NCBI GenBank assembly: GCA_021151625.1
Contig: JAGKWY010000017.1
Coordinates: 46,081 to 110,080 of the forward strand
Direction of reading: 5' to 3'
DNA: 64,000 nt
DNA from: Gammaproteobacteria bacterium
GTDB lineage: Bacteria; Pseudomonadota; Gammaproteobacteria; Pseudomonadales; Cellvibrionaceae
Below, piece by piece: positions 42,552-51,918 of the stretch. The notes beneath the pieces were generated by a model. The model was not told the origin of the DNA. It did not search any database and worked only from the letters and a program-made list of their open reading frames with translations. Each line of letters opens with the position of its first letter. The stretch's first letter is position 1. The position numbers were made by a program, and so were the translations under genes.

Positions 42552-43939
42552 CAGCTCTTAAAAAAACCGAGGTCAACAGAATTAAACCGTGCCAGATTGG
42601 GAAATACATCGGCAAAATTTCCACTGGGCAATCCATACCAGTTTGCAAGCGTTGCAGCATATTGATCCATACTGGTAGTAGGGATAATACGCCCTTCACC
42701 TATATCGTCTTTGCCACCAATAATCAGTTCAGGGAACTGGCCATAAATTTGGCCGCCATTAATTGCACCGCCCATCACCATTTGATGGCTTCCCCAACCG
42801 TGATCAGTACCATCGCCATTACTGGTGAGGGTACGACCGAAATCAGAAGTAGAAAAAGTTGTCACCTGACTGGCAATACCCAGCTCTTCAGTTGCTTTAT
42901 AAAAGGCATCCAATGCGCCACTTAATTGGCTCAGCAACAATACATGGCGGCGCAGTTGATCGCCGTGAGTGTCGTAGTCACCAATACCGATAAAAAATGT
43001 TTGGCGTTTTACTTTCAGCGCACTGCGCGCAGATAAAAGTTGCGCAACCATTTTTAAATTGTTGGCGAGCGGATTATTCGCAGGAAATACCGTTTGCAAT
43101 GGAGTTTGCGCATCCAGCGCGGCTTTTACTTCGCCGGCAAGATCCCAGGCTATAGTCTGGGTGCGCGCAAACTCACGCTGGAAAATATTTTCCTGTTGCT
43201 GTGCCAACAGGGTTTTATAAATCTGAATTCGACTCAGCTCACGCGCATCGGTTGTCTTGGTATTAAAGTTTTCAAGCTCCTTAATACCGCCGGAGTCTAT
43301 CGAATAGGGAGTAACTCCTACACCGCTCTGCCAGATATTGGAGCCACTAAGCGAAATATTCATGGAGAGCTTTTTATTAGTATTCACTGACAGCATGGCA
43401 TCGGCGGCGCGCCCCGCCCAACCATTGCGGCGCGCACTGGATTGCAAACTTTGCAAAAACGTTTGCTGGTCATTATGGGAAAACAATTGCGGCGGCAGCA
43501 GTGCTTTATTGCCCTGGTAACTGGTGCGAGTGACTGGTTCTACTAATGCGCCAACATTAGTCAGGAAGGATAATTTTCCAGAATTAAATAATTGCTGCAC
43601 CTGTGGCATAGATGCATGCAAACCAAATTGCAAACTGGCATTTTGCGCAGCGTTTAGCGGCAATAAACTCGCCTGCTCCAGAGCAAGCGTTTGGCGCGAT
43701 GCTTTGTAGGTGTTGTATTCAGCATCGCTGCGCGGCACCAACATATTAAATGCATCGTTACCGCCAAATAAAAAAATACACACCAGGGCTTTGTAATCAT
43801 CCGCTGGCTGGGTAAGTGCATTAGCCAATTGAAATTGTGCGCTAGTCGCAGCAAATGAACTGCTCGCATAAAGTGCGCTGGAGCTGAGCGCAACGGAAGA
43901 AGCTTTACGCAGTAATTCACGTCGATTCATAGTTTTCAT
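42551..43939 (-). CDS. DUF1501 (sulfatase-like) protein with Tat-like signal
   Basis: ATG 43939 was chosen (462 residues); the frame extends a few codons further without a ribosome-binding site. The N-terminus NRRELLRKASSVALSSSALY is a Tat-like signal. Then comes ALVCIFLFGGNDAFNMLVPR and further on TTFSTSDFGRTLTSNGDGTD plus HGWGSHQMVMGGAINGGQIY, which mark DUF1501, a relative of alkaline phosphatase/sulfatase enzymes. It follows the DUF1800 gene by 4 bp; the two families are nearly always paired. Substrate unknown; periplasmic. Confidence 0.9.
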   Translation of the reverse strand: MKTMNRRELLRKASSVALSSSALYASSSFAATSAQFQLANALTQPADDYKALVCIFLFGGNDAFNMLVPRSDAEYNTYKASRQTLALEQASLLPLNAAQNASLQFGLHASMPQVQQLFNSGKLSFLTNVGALVEPVTRTSYQGNKALLPPQLFSHNDQQTFLQSLQSSARRNGWAGRAADAMLSVNTNKKLSMNISLSGSNIWQSGVGVTPYSIDSGGIKELENFNTKTTDARELSRIQIYKTLLAQQQENIFQREFARTQTIAWDLAGEVKAALDAQTPLQTVFPANNPLANNLKMVAQLLSARSALKVKRQTFFIGIGDYDTHGDQLRRHVLLLSQLSGALDAFYKATEELGIASQVTTFSTSDFGRTLTSNGDGTDHGWGSHQMVMGGAINGGQIYGQFPELIIGGKDDIGEGRIIPTTSMDQYAATLANWYGLPSGNFADVFPNLARFNSVDLGFFKS

Positions 43940-43943
43940 TAGA

Positions 43944-45908
43944 TCACCGTTGCGCTGCATATTCAGGAGAAGCCAATATCAAAAACAGCGCCTCATAAAT
44001 CATGGTGTCACGCTGCCACATTTGCCCTGCTTGATCCCAAGTTGGATCTACCTTATTTGCATTTAAATGATTCAAAATCACATCGTACATAGGCTGGCTC
44101 ATCTGCCCGGCCATCAGTAACAAATTTAAATGATCCAGTAACTCTGCCGGATTTTTGGTGAGTTCGCGTTCGCGATCCAGATGCAAGCGCGGAGAAAACG
44201 CATCCCATAAACCACCAATGGTCGGCTCCAACCAATCATGGGGAGTGTCGCGCCAGAAGGTCGCATTACTCAAGGTGCTGACCTGCGACATAATCATACT
44301 TTCAGTGAGAATCTGAAATTCAGGTGAGTTCAAATTGCTATTTTTTATTTCACCCGGGTGTTGGTAATCGGGACGATAATAATTAAATACTGAAGGTGAG
44401 CCAAAGGGACGCTGTCCCATCAAACGGCCGGAGCCATAAAAGCGCACGCGTTTGCCAGTAACACTGCCACCCTCTAACTGCGACGGTGCTCCCGTGCCCT
44501 TAAAGGCACGCCACAGATGCGCTGTTTTTAAAATAGGTTCACGCAATTTACCAAAGGTATTGGGCGATGTTTTGTAGCCGCCCTGTGCCTCTTCATCCAG
44601 CAAAATGGCTTTAATGACGGCTTTCATATCACCTTTTACGTTCTTGCCATTGTTATTAAACACACTGGCAACCCGGCTCACATAGGCAGGCGATGGATTA
44701 CTGGTCACTAACCGCTGAATGAGTTGCTTACTGATAAAAGGTGCAACATTGGCATGTGCAAATAAAATATCCAACGCTGCATCTATATCCTGTTCGGGTG
44801 TTTTGTCGGCAGCAATAGTTTGATTACCGAATAATACTTTCGCACCAAAATCATGATAATTCGTAAACGACTTCATCGGCAGTATTTCGCTCGCACCTGA
44901 CTCAGTCCATTCCCACCATTCTTTAATGGTCGCCATATTCCAGCCAGTAAAAACTCGCGCTAATTCTTTTACCGTGGTTTGATCATAAGTTGGAAGTGGA
45001 TTATTTTGTGCATCCAGCTTGATGCTGCCATCCAGATTCAATTGCACCAAGCCAATGGAAAACAATTGCATAATTTCGCGCGCGTAATTTTCATCGGGGC
45101 GAATATTGCGCGTCGTATCTGCTTTTTCATTGCGGATCATGCTCAGGTATTCACCCATCATAGGGTTGAGCGTGATTGCTTTTAATAAGTCGCGATAATT
45201 TCCAAAAGCGTGTTGCGCAAGAATGTCATGGTAATTGGCAATGCCACGGGTATCGTTATAGAGCACATCGGAGACATTGGAAATCACCAATATCTGGCTC
45301 AGCGAATAAGCAACGCGTTGACGCAACTGATCATCACCCCAGAGCGCCACTTCCCACCAGATATCGCTGCGCTGCAAATCCCGCAGATACCCTTCTTCGT
45401 TATCGTCTTTTTCTGGCTGCACCACCAAACCAATTTCAGTAAAACGCTTGTCCAGAAGCGCGAGGTGTTTGGTTTGGGGTTTACTAAATTGCTCTTCCAA
45501 CCATGCAACCTTGCCCAGGCTTATTACCCGCTGTACATCTTTTGCAGTGGGGCCAAAAGTAGTTTGCGCAAGAAAGCGCACCGCTTCTTTAGCATCGCTG
45601 TAAGCCGGACTGCCTTTTAAAGGTAATGCCGGATCAGCGGTTAAATCCGGCTCGGGATTTTTTGCCGAGGCGGAAATACTGGAAGTCATTTGGCTAGTCG
45701 TTGCCACAGAACTGGCCGAAGAAACCGCAACAGAAGACACCACAGAAACTGGTGCAGAAGATCCCTGCCCCTTTGGCACCCCTCCATTATCACCACCACC
45801 GCCACTACCACCACAGGCAAGCAGGCAACCGGCTAAACCAAGCACGCTAACGAGTGGCCAATGGCCCAAAAACAATGGCAAACGGATAGTCCTGCACTTT
45901 TTTTTCAT
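43944..45908 (-). CDS. DUF1800 lipoprotein
   Basis: ATG 45908 (654 residues) starts a lipoprotein signal with the LLACGG lipobox, followed by GSGGGG and a Ser/Ala-rich linker to about residue 85. The DUF1800 body contains AVRFLAQTTFGPTAKDVQRV, WWEVALWGDDQLRQRVAYSL, NYAREIMQLFSIGLVQLNLD and RVFTGWN. DUF1800 proteins are coupled with DUF1501 in one transcript and are widespread in polysaccharide-degrading bacteria; no activity is established. Here it would be tethered to the outer membrane by a flexible Ser-rich arm. Confidence 0.9.
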   Translation of the reverse strand: MKKKCRTIRLPLFLGHWPLVSVLGLAGCLLACGGSGGGGDNGGVPKGQGSSAPVSVVSSVAVSSASSVATTSQMTSSISASAKNPEPDLTADPALPLKGSPAYSDAKEAVRFLAQTTFGPTAKDVQRVISLGKVAWLEEQFSKPQTKHLALLDKRFTEIGLVVQPEKDDNEEGYLRDLQRSDIWWEVALWGDDQLRQRVAYSLSQILVISNVSDVLYNDTRGIANYHDILAQHAFGNYRDLLKAITLNPMMGEYLSMIRNEKADTTRNIRPDENYAREIMQLFSIGLVQLNLDGSIKLDAQNNPLPTYDQTTVKELARVFTGWNMATIKEWWEWTESGASEILPMKSFTNYHDFGAKVLFGNQTIAADKTPEQDIDAALDILFAHANVAPFISKQLIQRLVTSNPSPAYVSRVASVFNNNGKNVKGDMKAVIKAILLDEEAQGGYKTSPNTFGKLREPILKTAHLWRAFKGTGAPSQLEGGSVTGKRVRFYGSGRLMGQRPFGSPSVFNYYRPDYQHPGEIKNSNLNSPEFQILTESMIMSQVSTLSNATFWRDTPHDWLEPTIGGLWDAFSPRLHLDRERELTKNPAELLDHLNLLLMAGQMSQPMYDVILNHLNANKVDPTWDQAGQMWQRDTMIYEALFLILASPEYAAQR

Positions 45909-46205
45909 AGCCGCTCTGGAATTAGTAAATGTTATAGGGGAACAGGCAAGCACTTAGGTGTTTTAGTTCAGTTGCTTTTGCAATTTTATCGTTATGGTTA
46001 TTGATATGAGTGAAACCGGATTTTGCTTGAGCATAGCGCAGATATAGCCATTGATCACCCGCATTTACACTTTATACAAGCGCAGATGAATCAATTTATG
46101 TAAAGCCTGCTTACTTGAATTTGTCCAAGCCAGCCCAACATCAAGCAAACACTAAATTTCATGCAGCTATCAGTGGCAAGTATCAGTCCATCAAGGAGCC
46201 AGAAA

Positions 46206-46448
46206 ATGAATTTTCGTGAGTATGTATTATTGGGATTGGTGCTTGGATTTTTCGCCTGCATCTGGTTAGGAGCCAGATACATTCGCTATTTGAAAAATAA
46301 AAAGCCCAACACCGAATTATGGGGCACTATTTTTGAAGGCATTACCAACAAACTCATTGACCTGGAGCCAGTCAAAAAGCCTGAAGTTTATATCGAGAAG
46401 AAAGCGCCGCGCAGCGGCAAATCAACTGATAACGATGATTTACCCTGA
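46206..46448 (+). CDS. Small single-pass membrane protein
   Basis: ATG 46206 (80 residues) follows AAGGAG 8 nt upstream; the longer frame from 46161 has no support. One membrane helix (about 5-25, EYVLLGLVLGFFACIWLGA) is followed by a basic stretch RYIRYLKNKK and a polar C-terminus. Cytoplasmic C-terminus by the positive-inside rule. Family not recognised. Confidence 0.65.
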   Translation: MNFREYVLLGLVLGFFACIWLGARYIRYLKNKKPNTELWGTIFEGITNKLIDLEPVKKPEVYIEKKAPRSGKSTDNDDLP

Positions 46449-46485
46449 TCCTTTAATTCGCTTCTTCTATCAAGCGCTCTAAATA

Positions 46486-47214
46486 TTAAGCGCGATTAAA
46501 TTCAAGTAATTTATCCGGCTTATCGGTAAACACTGCATCTACCCCAAGCGCTTGCACATATTGCCAATCCTCTGCGTGATTGACAGTGTAAACCCAATTT
46601 TTCAAACCGCGTTTTTGCGCATCCTGAATTAATTCAGGAGAGAGAAAACTTAAATGCGTATTAAATGAATAAGCTTTGAGCGGCTCACAACAGGCGGCGT
46701 AATCCAGCGGAATTCCTTCGATAAGTACACCGCGTTTTATCTGCGGCAGCTCACGCAAACACTGATACAATTGCTGGTGATCAAAACTGGAAATTGCGTA
46801 TTGCTCATAGTTGCCCTGATGACTGGCAATATAATCCTGCAAAATACGTTTTAATGCCGGTACAGAATTTTGCCCTTTAATTTCAATATTCAATAATGCT
46901 TTATTGCCCACCAACTCCAGCACTTGTTGCAAATTGGGAATCGGTTCGCCATTTTCCAGACGCTGTTCGCGCAAATAACTCAGGGGCTGATCAGTAATAA
47001 TTCCCTGCCCGGAGGCCACGCGCCCCAAACGTCGATCATGGGTGACCAATAATTCACCTTCAATTTGAAATACATCAATTTCGACCGCATATACCCCCAG
47101 GGTGAGTGCGCGTGCTATGGCAGCCAAACTATTTTCCGGCAAAGGCACTGGCCCCATTTGTGGGCCACCGCGATGGGCAATGCATAACAGAGGATTGTTT
47201 GCGGAAGATGTCAT
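46486..47214 (-). CDS. Glycerophosphodiester phosphodiesterase
   Basis: 242 residues without signal peptide, so cytoplasmic (UgpQ-like). The catalytic signature is AHRGG near the start, ENSLAAIARALTLGVYAVEI with E and D metal ligands, and LLVTHDRRLGRVASGQG with the second histidine. NIEIKGQN and the C-terminal WTV(Y)TVNH-like stretch VYTVNHAEDWQYVQALGVDA complete the GDPD barrel. Hydrolyses glycerophosphodiesters to glycerol-3-phosphate and alcohol. Convergent with the small membrane protein gene. Confidence 0.9.
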   Translation of the reverse strand: MTSSANNPLLCIAHRGGPQMGPVPLPENSLAAIARALTLGVYAVEIDVFQIEGELLVTHDRRLGRVASGQGIITDQPLSYLREQRLENGEPIPNLQQVLELVGNKALLNIEIKGQNSVPALKRILQDYIASHQGNYEQYAISSFDHQQLYQCLRELPQIKRGVLIEGIPLDYAACCEPLKAYSFNTHLSFLSPELIQDAQKRGLKNWVYTVNHAEDWQYVQALGVDAVFTDKPDKLLEFNRA

Positions 47215-47342
47215 TTTGCTCTCGTTCAGTGTTAATGATTTTTACTATAATGCCACCCATTGCCAAACCGACCAAGCACTAGCAACTGGTCAAACAGACG
47301 CCAATACAGGCACAACCAATTTTGTAATTAATAGGTGTTATT

Positions 47343-47981
47343 GTGGATAGCATTTTTGCCACACTCGAACAAATTACCAGTCACAGCATATTTTCCAAAT
47401 TATTGATTATCGTCGCCTGCATTCTGGTGTTTTATTCTGCCTCCAAGTTGCTCGACAAAATCATTCACGATGTGAGCGTACGCCGCGCCCTGGGTGATTT
47501 ACGCGTACTCTACATGACTCGCCTGATGAACATTGGCATGGTGTTCTGCTGCATTGTAGTGGTGTGCCTGATCCTCGGCCTGGGTTACAGCGAAATCTCG
47601 GTATTTTTGTCCTCGATTTTTGCCGTGGTGGGTATCGCCATGTTTGCCCAGTGGTCGATCCTGAGCAACGTAACTGCCAGCATGATTATCTTCTTTGGCT
47701 TCCCCTACAAAGTCGGCGACCGTATCAAGGTGCTCGATAAAGATGATGATATGCGCGGTGTGATTGTGGAAATCACCCTCTTCCATGTGATCCTCAAGCG
47801 CGAAGATGGCAACCTGATCACCTACCCCAACACTCTGATCCTGCAAAAAGCAGTACTAAAACTGGATCACCCGGAGCTTGAAAAGATCGCCGAAAACGCT
47901 GAAGCCCCGGATCGTCTGGTCGTTGAGCAAATGACCATGGCCGACAACCCCAACCCACAGAAAGTGCGTCAACAACAGTAA
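47343..47981 (+). CDS. Small MscS-like mechanosensitive channel
   Basis: 212 residues from GTG 47343. Three membrane segments (about 17-35, 60-82, 86-115), the last being the pore-type helix with GIAMFAQWSILSNVTASMII. The beta domain FFGFPYKVGDRIKVLDKDDD then MRGVIVEITLFHVILKREDG and NLITYPNTLILQKAVLKL is diagnostic for MscS. The usual large C-terminal vestibule is mostly missing, so this is a minimal member. Presumably a release valve in hypo-osmotic shock. Confidence 0.85.
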   Translation: MDSIFATLEQITSHSIFSKLLIIVACILVFYSASKLLDKIIHDVSVRRALGDLRVLYMTRLMNIGMVFCCIVVVCLILGLGYSEISVFLSSIFAVVGIAMFAQWSILSNVTASMIIFFGFPYKVGDRIKVLDKDDDMRGVIVEITLFHVILKREDGNLITYPNTLILQKAVLKLDHPELEKIAENAEAPDRLVVEQMTMADNPNPQKVRQQQ

Positions 47982-48290
47982 TCGCCCCGAACCGGCTAAC
48001 AATTGAATAATCACCGGCCGGTTCCCACCCCCCAAGACAGCGGATAGACATCCTAAAATAGGAACCGGCGTGATATTTTTTATGCGATCTTTGTTAGCGC
48101 AATCAAATATCATTTACCAGCACTTGCACAAGGGTTATAGTGTGCCTGCTGGCCTTATCTAACCTGACAATAACAGCAAGATTCGCAAAGATAGCGCTTA
48201 CACGACGCCTTCCCCGCCACGCACTACAAGCCTCACTCGACAGCCCAGATAACTCTCCCACGATAACAACAACGGAGCTTTGGAATTCCT
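47982..48290. other. Intergenic region before the lipoprotein gene
   Basis: GAACCGGC (47989-47996) and GCCGGTTC (48017-48024) form an 8-bp hairpin, and a third copy GGAACCGGCG lies at 48061-48070, allowing alternative pairing. No T-run follows. Nothing coding was seen. The promoter of the next gene is expected here. Confidence 0.4.
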
Positions 48291-49364
48291 ATGCAATCGT
48301 TAATTAAGACCTGTGCCCTTTCCCTGATGTTTGCCGGCCTGACCGCCTGTGGCGGCGGAGGTGGCGGTGGCGGCAGCGACAACAAACCGCAAGTCAGCTC
48401 ATCAAAAAGCTCAGTGACACCATCCAGTGCTCCGGCCAGCTCAACGCCCGCCAGCTCAACGCCAACAACATCTGCACCTGCAAGCTCTATTGCCCCATCC
48501 AGTAGCAGCGTTTCCAGCCTGGCTGAAGGTAGTGAAACCACCCAAACCGCCACCAGCTTTAATGGTTATTCAATTGCAAAAATTGATAACTGCGGCGTGG
48601 GTATTAGTGCAGCCAACAAAACCTTTGCGATTTTTGCCGACTATGACGGCGGCGTGCAAAACCAGAGCCTGTCCAGCCTGAGCTTTAGCGGCTGGAACCA
48701 TGCCACCAATGGCAGCACCACCGAGTGGACTCAACTAAAACACACTGGTAGCACTTACAATTTCAGCACCAACGCCAAGATGAATGATTCCTGTAGCGGC
48801 GTAGACACCATCAACATGATTCTGCTCAAGAAAATCGCCGACTGGGATCACCAGCATTCCAACGGCTTTGAGCGCAATATTCTCGCGTACGGTTACAAAT
48901 TTGGCGATATTGAAAACCTGGTATTCGATGTAAAAATCAATAGCACAAAAACCAGTATTCCAAGCGTTGATAGCTTGAAAACCACTTACGCCAGCTATGT
49001 AAATGGCGCCACAGTGGATGCCCTGGAAGACGGTAAAGTAAATATTGGTATTACTCTGGGTGATGCCACCAATATGAATGCGGCAATTATTTTCCAGTTG
49101 GATCAATCTGCGCTGACTGATCAATGGGCTCGCGTAACTATTCCTATGAGCAAACTGTCGTTCTATCAGGAAGTGAATTATGTGCGCACCACCAAAACCC
49201 AGGCAGATCTGAGTAATGTGGTTATCAAGCGTATGCTGGTTGTTGCTGAGACAAAATCTGGCGAGGTATTGCGTGGAAAAATCGCTTCCTGGAGCGCTAG
49301 CGTTCCAGAAACATTTAAAGAAATGGATTTAAGCTTTAAGAAAATTGAATTTCAGTTGAAGTAA
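48291..49364 (+). CDS. Ser-rich lipoprotein of unknown function
   Basis: 357 residues. The lipobox LTAC (Cys20) is followed by eight glycines and a Ser/Ala/Pro/Thr linker to about residue 80, a typical Cellvibrio surface-lipoprotein spacer. The folded part (about 85-357) is beta-rich: FAIFADYDGGVQNQSLSSLS, FGDIENLVFDVKINSTKTSI and KASWSASVPETF-like strands, which would suit a jelly-roll carbohydrate-binding domain. I cannot assign a family. Cys100 and Cys164 may form a disulfide. Single-gene unit ended by a strong terminator. Confidence 0.7.
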   Translation: MQSLIKTCALSLMFAGLTACGGGGGGGGSDNKPQVSSSKSSVTPSSAPASSTPASSTPTTSAPASSIAPSSSSVSSLAEGSETTQTATSFNGYSIAKIDNCGVGISAANKTFAIFADYDGGVQNQSLSSLSFSGWNHATNGSTTEWTQLKHTGSTYNFSTNAKMNDSCSGVDTINMILLKKIADWDHQHSNGFERNILAYGYKFGDIENLVFDVKINSTKTSIPSVDSLKTTYASYVNGATVDALEDGKVNIGITLGDATNMNAAIIFQLDQSALTDQWARVTIPMSKLSFYQEVNYVRTTKTQADLSNVVIKRMLVVAETKSGEVLRGKIASWSASVPETFKEMDLSFKKIEFQLK

Positions 49365-49387
49365 GTTTTCCAGCACTACAAAAAAAC

Positions 49388-49420
49388 AAAAAGGCCGATG
49401 ACAAAATCATCGGCCTTTTT
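49388..49420. terminator. Bidirectional intrinsic terminator
   Basis: AAAAAGGCCGATGA (49388-49401) and TCATCGGCCTTTTT (49407-49420) form a perfect 14-bp stem with a 5-nt loop, serving the lipoprotein gene and the convergent katG. Confidence 0.92.
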
Positions 49421-49438
49421 GTTTTACAACAATGGCAA

Positions 49439-51643
49439 TTACTTCAAATCAAACCTGTCTGCATTCATCACCTTCACCCAGGCCGCAACAAAGTCTTTCA
49501 CAAACTTCTCGCGGTTATCATCCTGCGCATAGACTTCCGCATAGGAGCGCAGGATTGAGTTGGAGCCAAATACCAAATCCACCCGTGTTGCTGTCCATTT
49601 CACATTACCGGTTTTGCGTTCAACAATGTTGTAGCTGTTTTTGCCGGTAGGTTTCCATTGGTAAGCCATATCGGTCAGATTGACGAAGAAGTCATTGCTT
49701 AATACGCCGACTTTATCGGTAAACACACCGTGCTTGCTGCCGCCATGGTTAGTACCCAGCACACGCAAGCCACCAATCAACACTGTCATTTCCGGTGCAG
49801 TTAAACCCATTAATTGCGCACGATCCAGCAACAGTTCTTCCGGTTGTACGGCGTAATCTTTTTTCACCCAGTTGCGGAAACCATCGTGAACAGGTTCAAG
49901 CGGTGCAAAAGATTCTGCATCGGTTTGCGCATCGGTAGCATCGCCGCGCCCTGCACTAAAAGGTACAGCGATATTCACACCCGCCGCTTTCGCTGCCTGT
50001 TCAACCGCTGCAGTTCCACCCAGGACAACTAAATCGGCAATGCTGACTTTTTTACTTAAGCCCGATTGAATACCGGTGAGCACAGACAAGACTTTTTGCA
50101 AACGCGCCGGCTCATTGCCTTCCCAATCTTTTTGCGGCGCCAGACGGATACGAGCACCGTTAGCACCACCGCGAAAATCCGAACCGCGGAAGGTACGTGC
50201 GCTATCCCAAGCCGTAGCAACCAATTCCGACACACTCAAACCGCTGGCGAGAATTTTTGTTTTCAGGTCAGCAATTTCGCTAACGCTTAAGGCGTAATCC
50301 ACTTTAGGAATCGGGTCTTGCCAGATTAAATCTTCAGCCGGTACATCAGTACCCAAATAACGTGCTTTGGGGCCCAAATCGCGGTGGGTTAACTTAAACC
50401 AGGCGCGCGCAAATACATCGGAAAAATACGCTGGGTCTTGGTAGAAACGTTCAGAAATTTTGCGATATTCCGGGTCCATCTTCATCGCCATATCTGCATC
50501 GGTCATTAACGGCATACGACGAATAGACGGATCTTCCACATCGACAGGTTTATCTTCTTCTTTAATATTTACCGGTTGCCACTGCCAGGCACCCGCCGGG
50601 CTTTTGGTGAGTTCCCAATCGTGGTTCAACAGCATTTCAAAGTAACCGTTATCCCACTGGGTGGGGTTAGTCGTCCAGGCGCCTTCAATGCCGCTGGTTA
50701 CCGTATCGCGACCAACGCCACGGGTTTTGTGGTTGTTCCAGCCCAGGCCCTGTTCTTCCACATCAGCAGTCTCCGGGTCTGGCCCCAGGTTTGCGGCGTT
50801 GCCATTGCCGTGCGCTTTACCGACTGTATGACCACCCGCCGTGAGCGCAACCGTTTCTTCATCATTCATTGCCATGCGCGCAAAAGTCACACGCAGGTCT
50901 TGCGCTGTTTTGAGTGGGTCGGGATTGCCATCTACACCTTCGGGGTTTACGTAAATCAAACCCATCATGACCGCGGCGAGTGGATTTTCCAGATCGCGGT
51001 CATTTGCCTGGCCCGATGAAGAATAGCGACTACCTTCACCACCACTTTTCGCCAGCCATTCTTTTTCCGAACCCCAATAAATATCTTTCTCGGGATGCCA
51101 AATATCCTCGCGTCCGCCGCCAAAGCCAAAGGTTTTTAAGCCCATGGATTCATAAGCCATATTGCCGGCGAGGATCATTAAATCCGCCCAGGAGAGCTTG
51201 TTGCCGTATTTCTTTTTGATCGGCCAGAGCAAACGACGGGCTTTATCCAGGTTGCCGTTATCCGGCCAACTATTGAGTGGCGCAAAGCGTTGATTGCCAG
51301 TACCTGCGCCGCCACGACCATCTGCTGTGCGGTAACTACCAGCAGAGTGCCAGGCCATGCGGATCATCAAGCCACCGTAGTGGCCCCAGTCGGCAGGCCA
51401 CCAGGATTGGCTATCGGTCATCAGGGCTTTAAGGTCGTTTTTGACTGCGTCCAGATCCAGTGATTTAAACGCTTCGGCGTAGTTAAAATCCTCACCCAGA
51501 GGATTGGTCTTGCGGTCGTGTTGATGAAGGATGTCCAGGTTCAATGCATTCGGCCACCAATCAGTATTGGATTTGCCAGAGGCCGTGACGCTACCGTGCA
51601 TAACCGGGCACTTACCGGTGGTTTTAGGTTGGTTGTTATCCAT
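49439..51643 (-). CDS. katG: Catalase-peroxidase KatG
   Basis: ATG 51643 (734 residues) follows CAGGAGC; the frame begins 11 codons earlier but without support. The distal side RMAWHSAGSYRTADGRGG and the proximal heme ligand in ALTAGGHTVGKAHGNG are intact, and the second, degenerate peroxidase domain is present. A monofunctional cytoplasmic enzyme that removes hydrogen peroxide. No neighbouring oxyR, but an inverted repeat with OxyR-like CTAT/ATAG arms lies upstream. Confidence 0.96.
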   Translation of the reverse strand: MDNNQPKTTGKCPVMHGSVTASGKSNTDWWPNALNLDILHQHDRKTNPLGEDFNYAEAFKSLDLDAVKNDLKALMTDSQSWWPADWGHYGGLMIRMAWHSAGSYRTADGRGGAGTGNQRFAPLNSWPDNGNLDKARRLLWPIKKKYGNKLSWADLMILAGNMAYESMGLKTFGFGGGREDIWHPEKDIYWGSEKEWLAKSGGEGSRYSSSGQANDRDLENPLAAVMMGLIYVNPEGVDGNPDPLKTAQDLRVTFARMAMNDEETVALTAGGHTVGKAHGNGNAANLGPDPETADVEEQGLGWNNHKTRGVGRDTVTSGIEGAWTTNPTQWDNGYFEMLLNHDWELTKSPAGAWQWQPVNIKEEDKPVDVEDPSIRRMPLMTDADMAMKMDPEYRKISERFYQDPAYFSDVFARAWFKLTHRDLGPKARYLGTDVPAEDLIWQDPIPKVDYALSVSEIADLKTKILASGLSVSELVATAWDSARTFRGSDFRGGANGARIRLAPQKDWEGNEPARLQKVLSVLTGIQSGLSKKVSIADLVVLGGTAAVEQAAKAAGVNIAVPFSAGRGDATDAQTDAESFAPLEPVHDGFRNWVKKDYAVQPEELLLDRAQLMGLTAPEMTVLIGGLRVLGTNHGGSKHGVFTDKVGVLSNDFFVNLTDMAYQWKPTGKNSYNIVERKTGNVKWTATRVDLVFGSNSILRSYAEVYAQDDNREKFVKDFVAAWVKVMNADRFDLK

Positions 51644-51695
51644 TGCTTGCTCCTGTTGCGGTGATCTATGAGACAAGACAACCTTAGTCCAAACC

Positions 51696-51736
51696 CTATC
51701 AATTAGTTAAATTTATATTTAATAATTAATTGATAG
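51696..51736 (-). promoter_or_regulatory. Inverted repeat upstream of katG
   Basis: CTATCAATTA (51696-51705) and TAATTGATAG (51727-51736) form a perfect 10-bp inverted repeat with an AT-rich 21-nt spacer, 53 bp upstream of the katG start. The CTAT and ATAG ends recall OxyR sites, but the spacing is not the canonical one. Confidence 0.4.
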
Positions 51737-51918
51737 CAATTTTTAATCAACAGGGCGAAGTCGCGGATTTACTGGGGTTCCAGTGACTGTTAGAAACAGG
51801 AATTGTTAGTAGAAGATTTTTAATTTAAAAAAAATCGATCGATTCAGGTATTCATTCAAAGAGAAAAAGGGCAAACCAGAACCCGGTTTGCCCTCCTTCT
51901 CCCAAAAATATCTATAGG

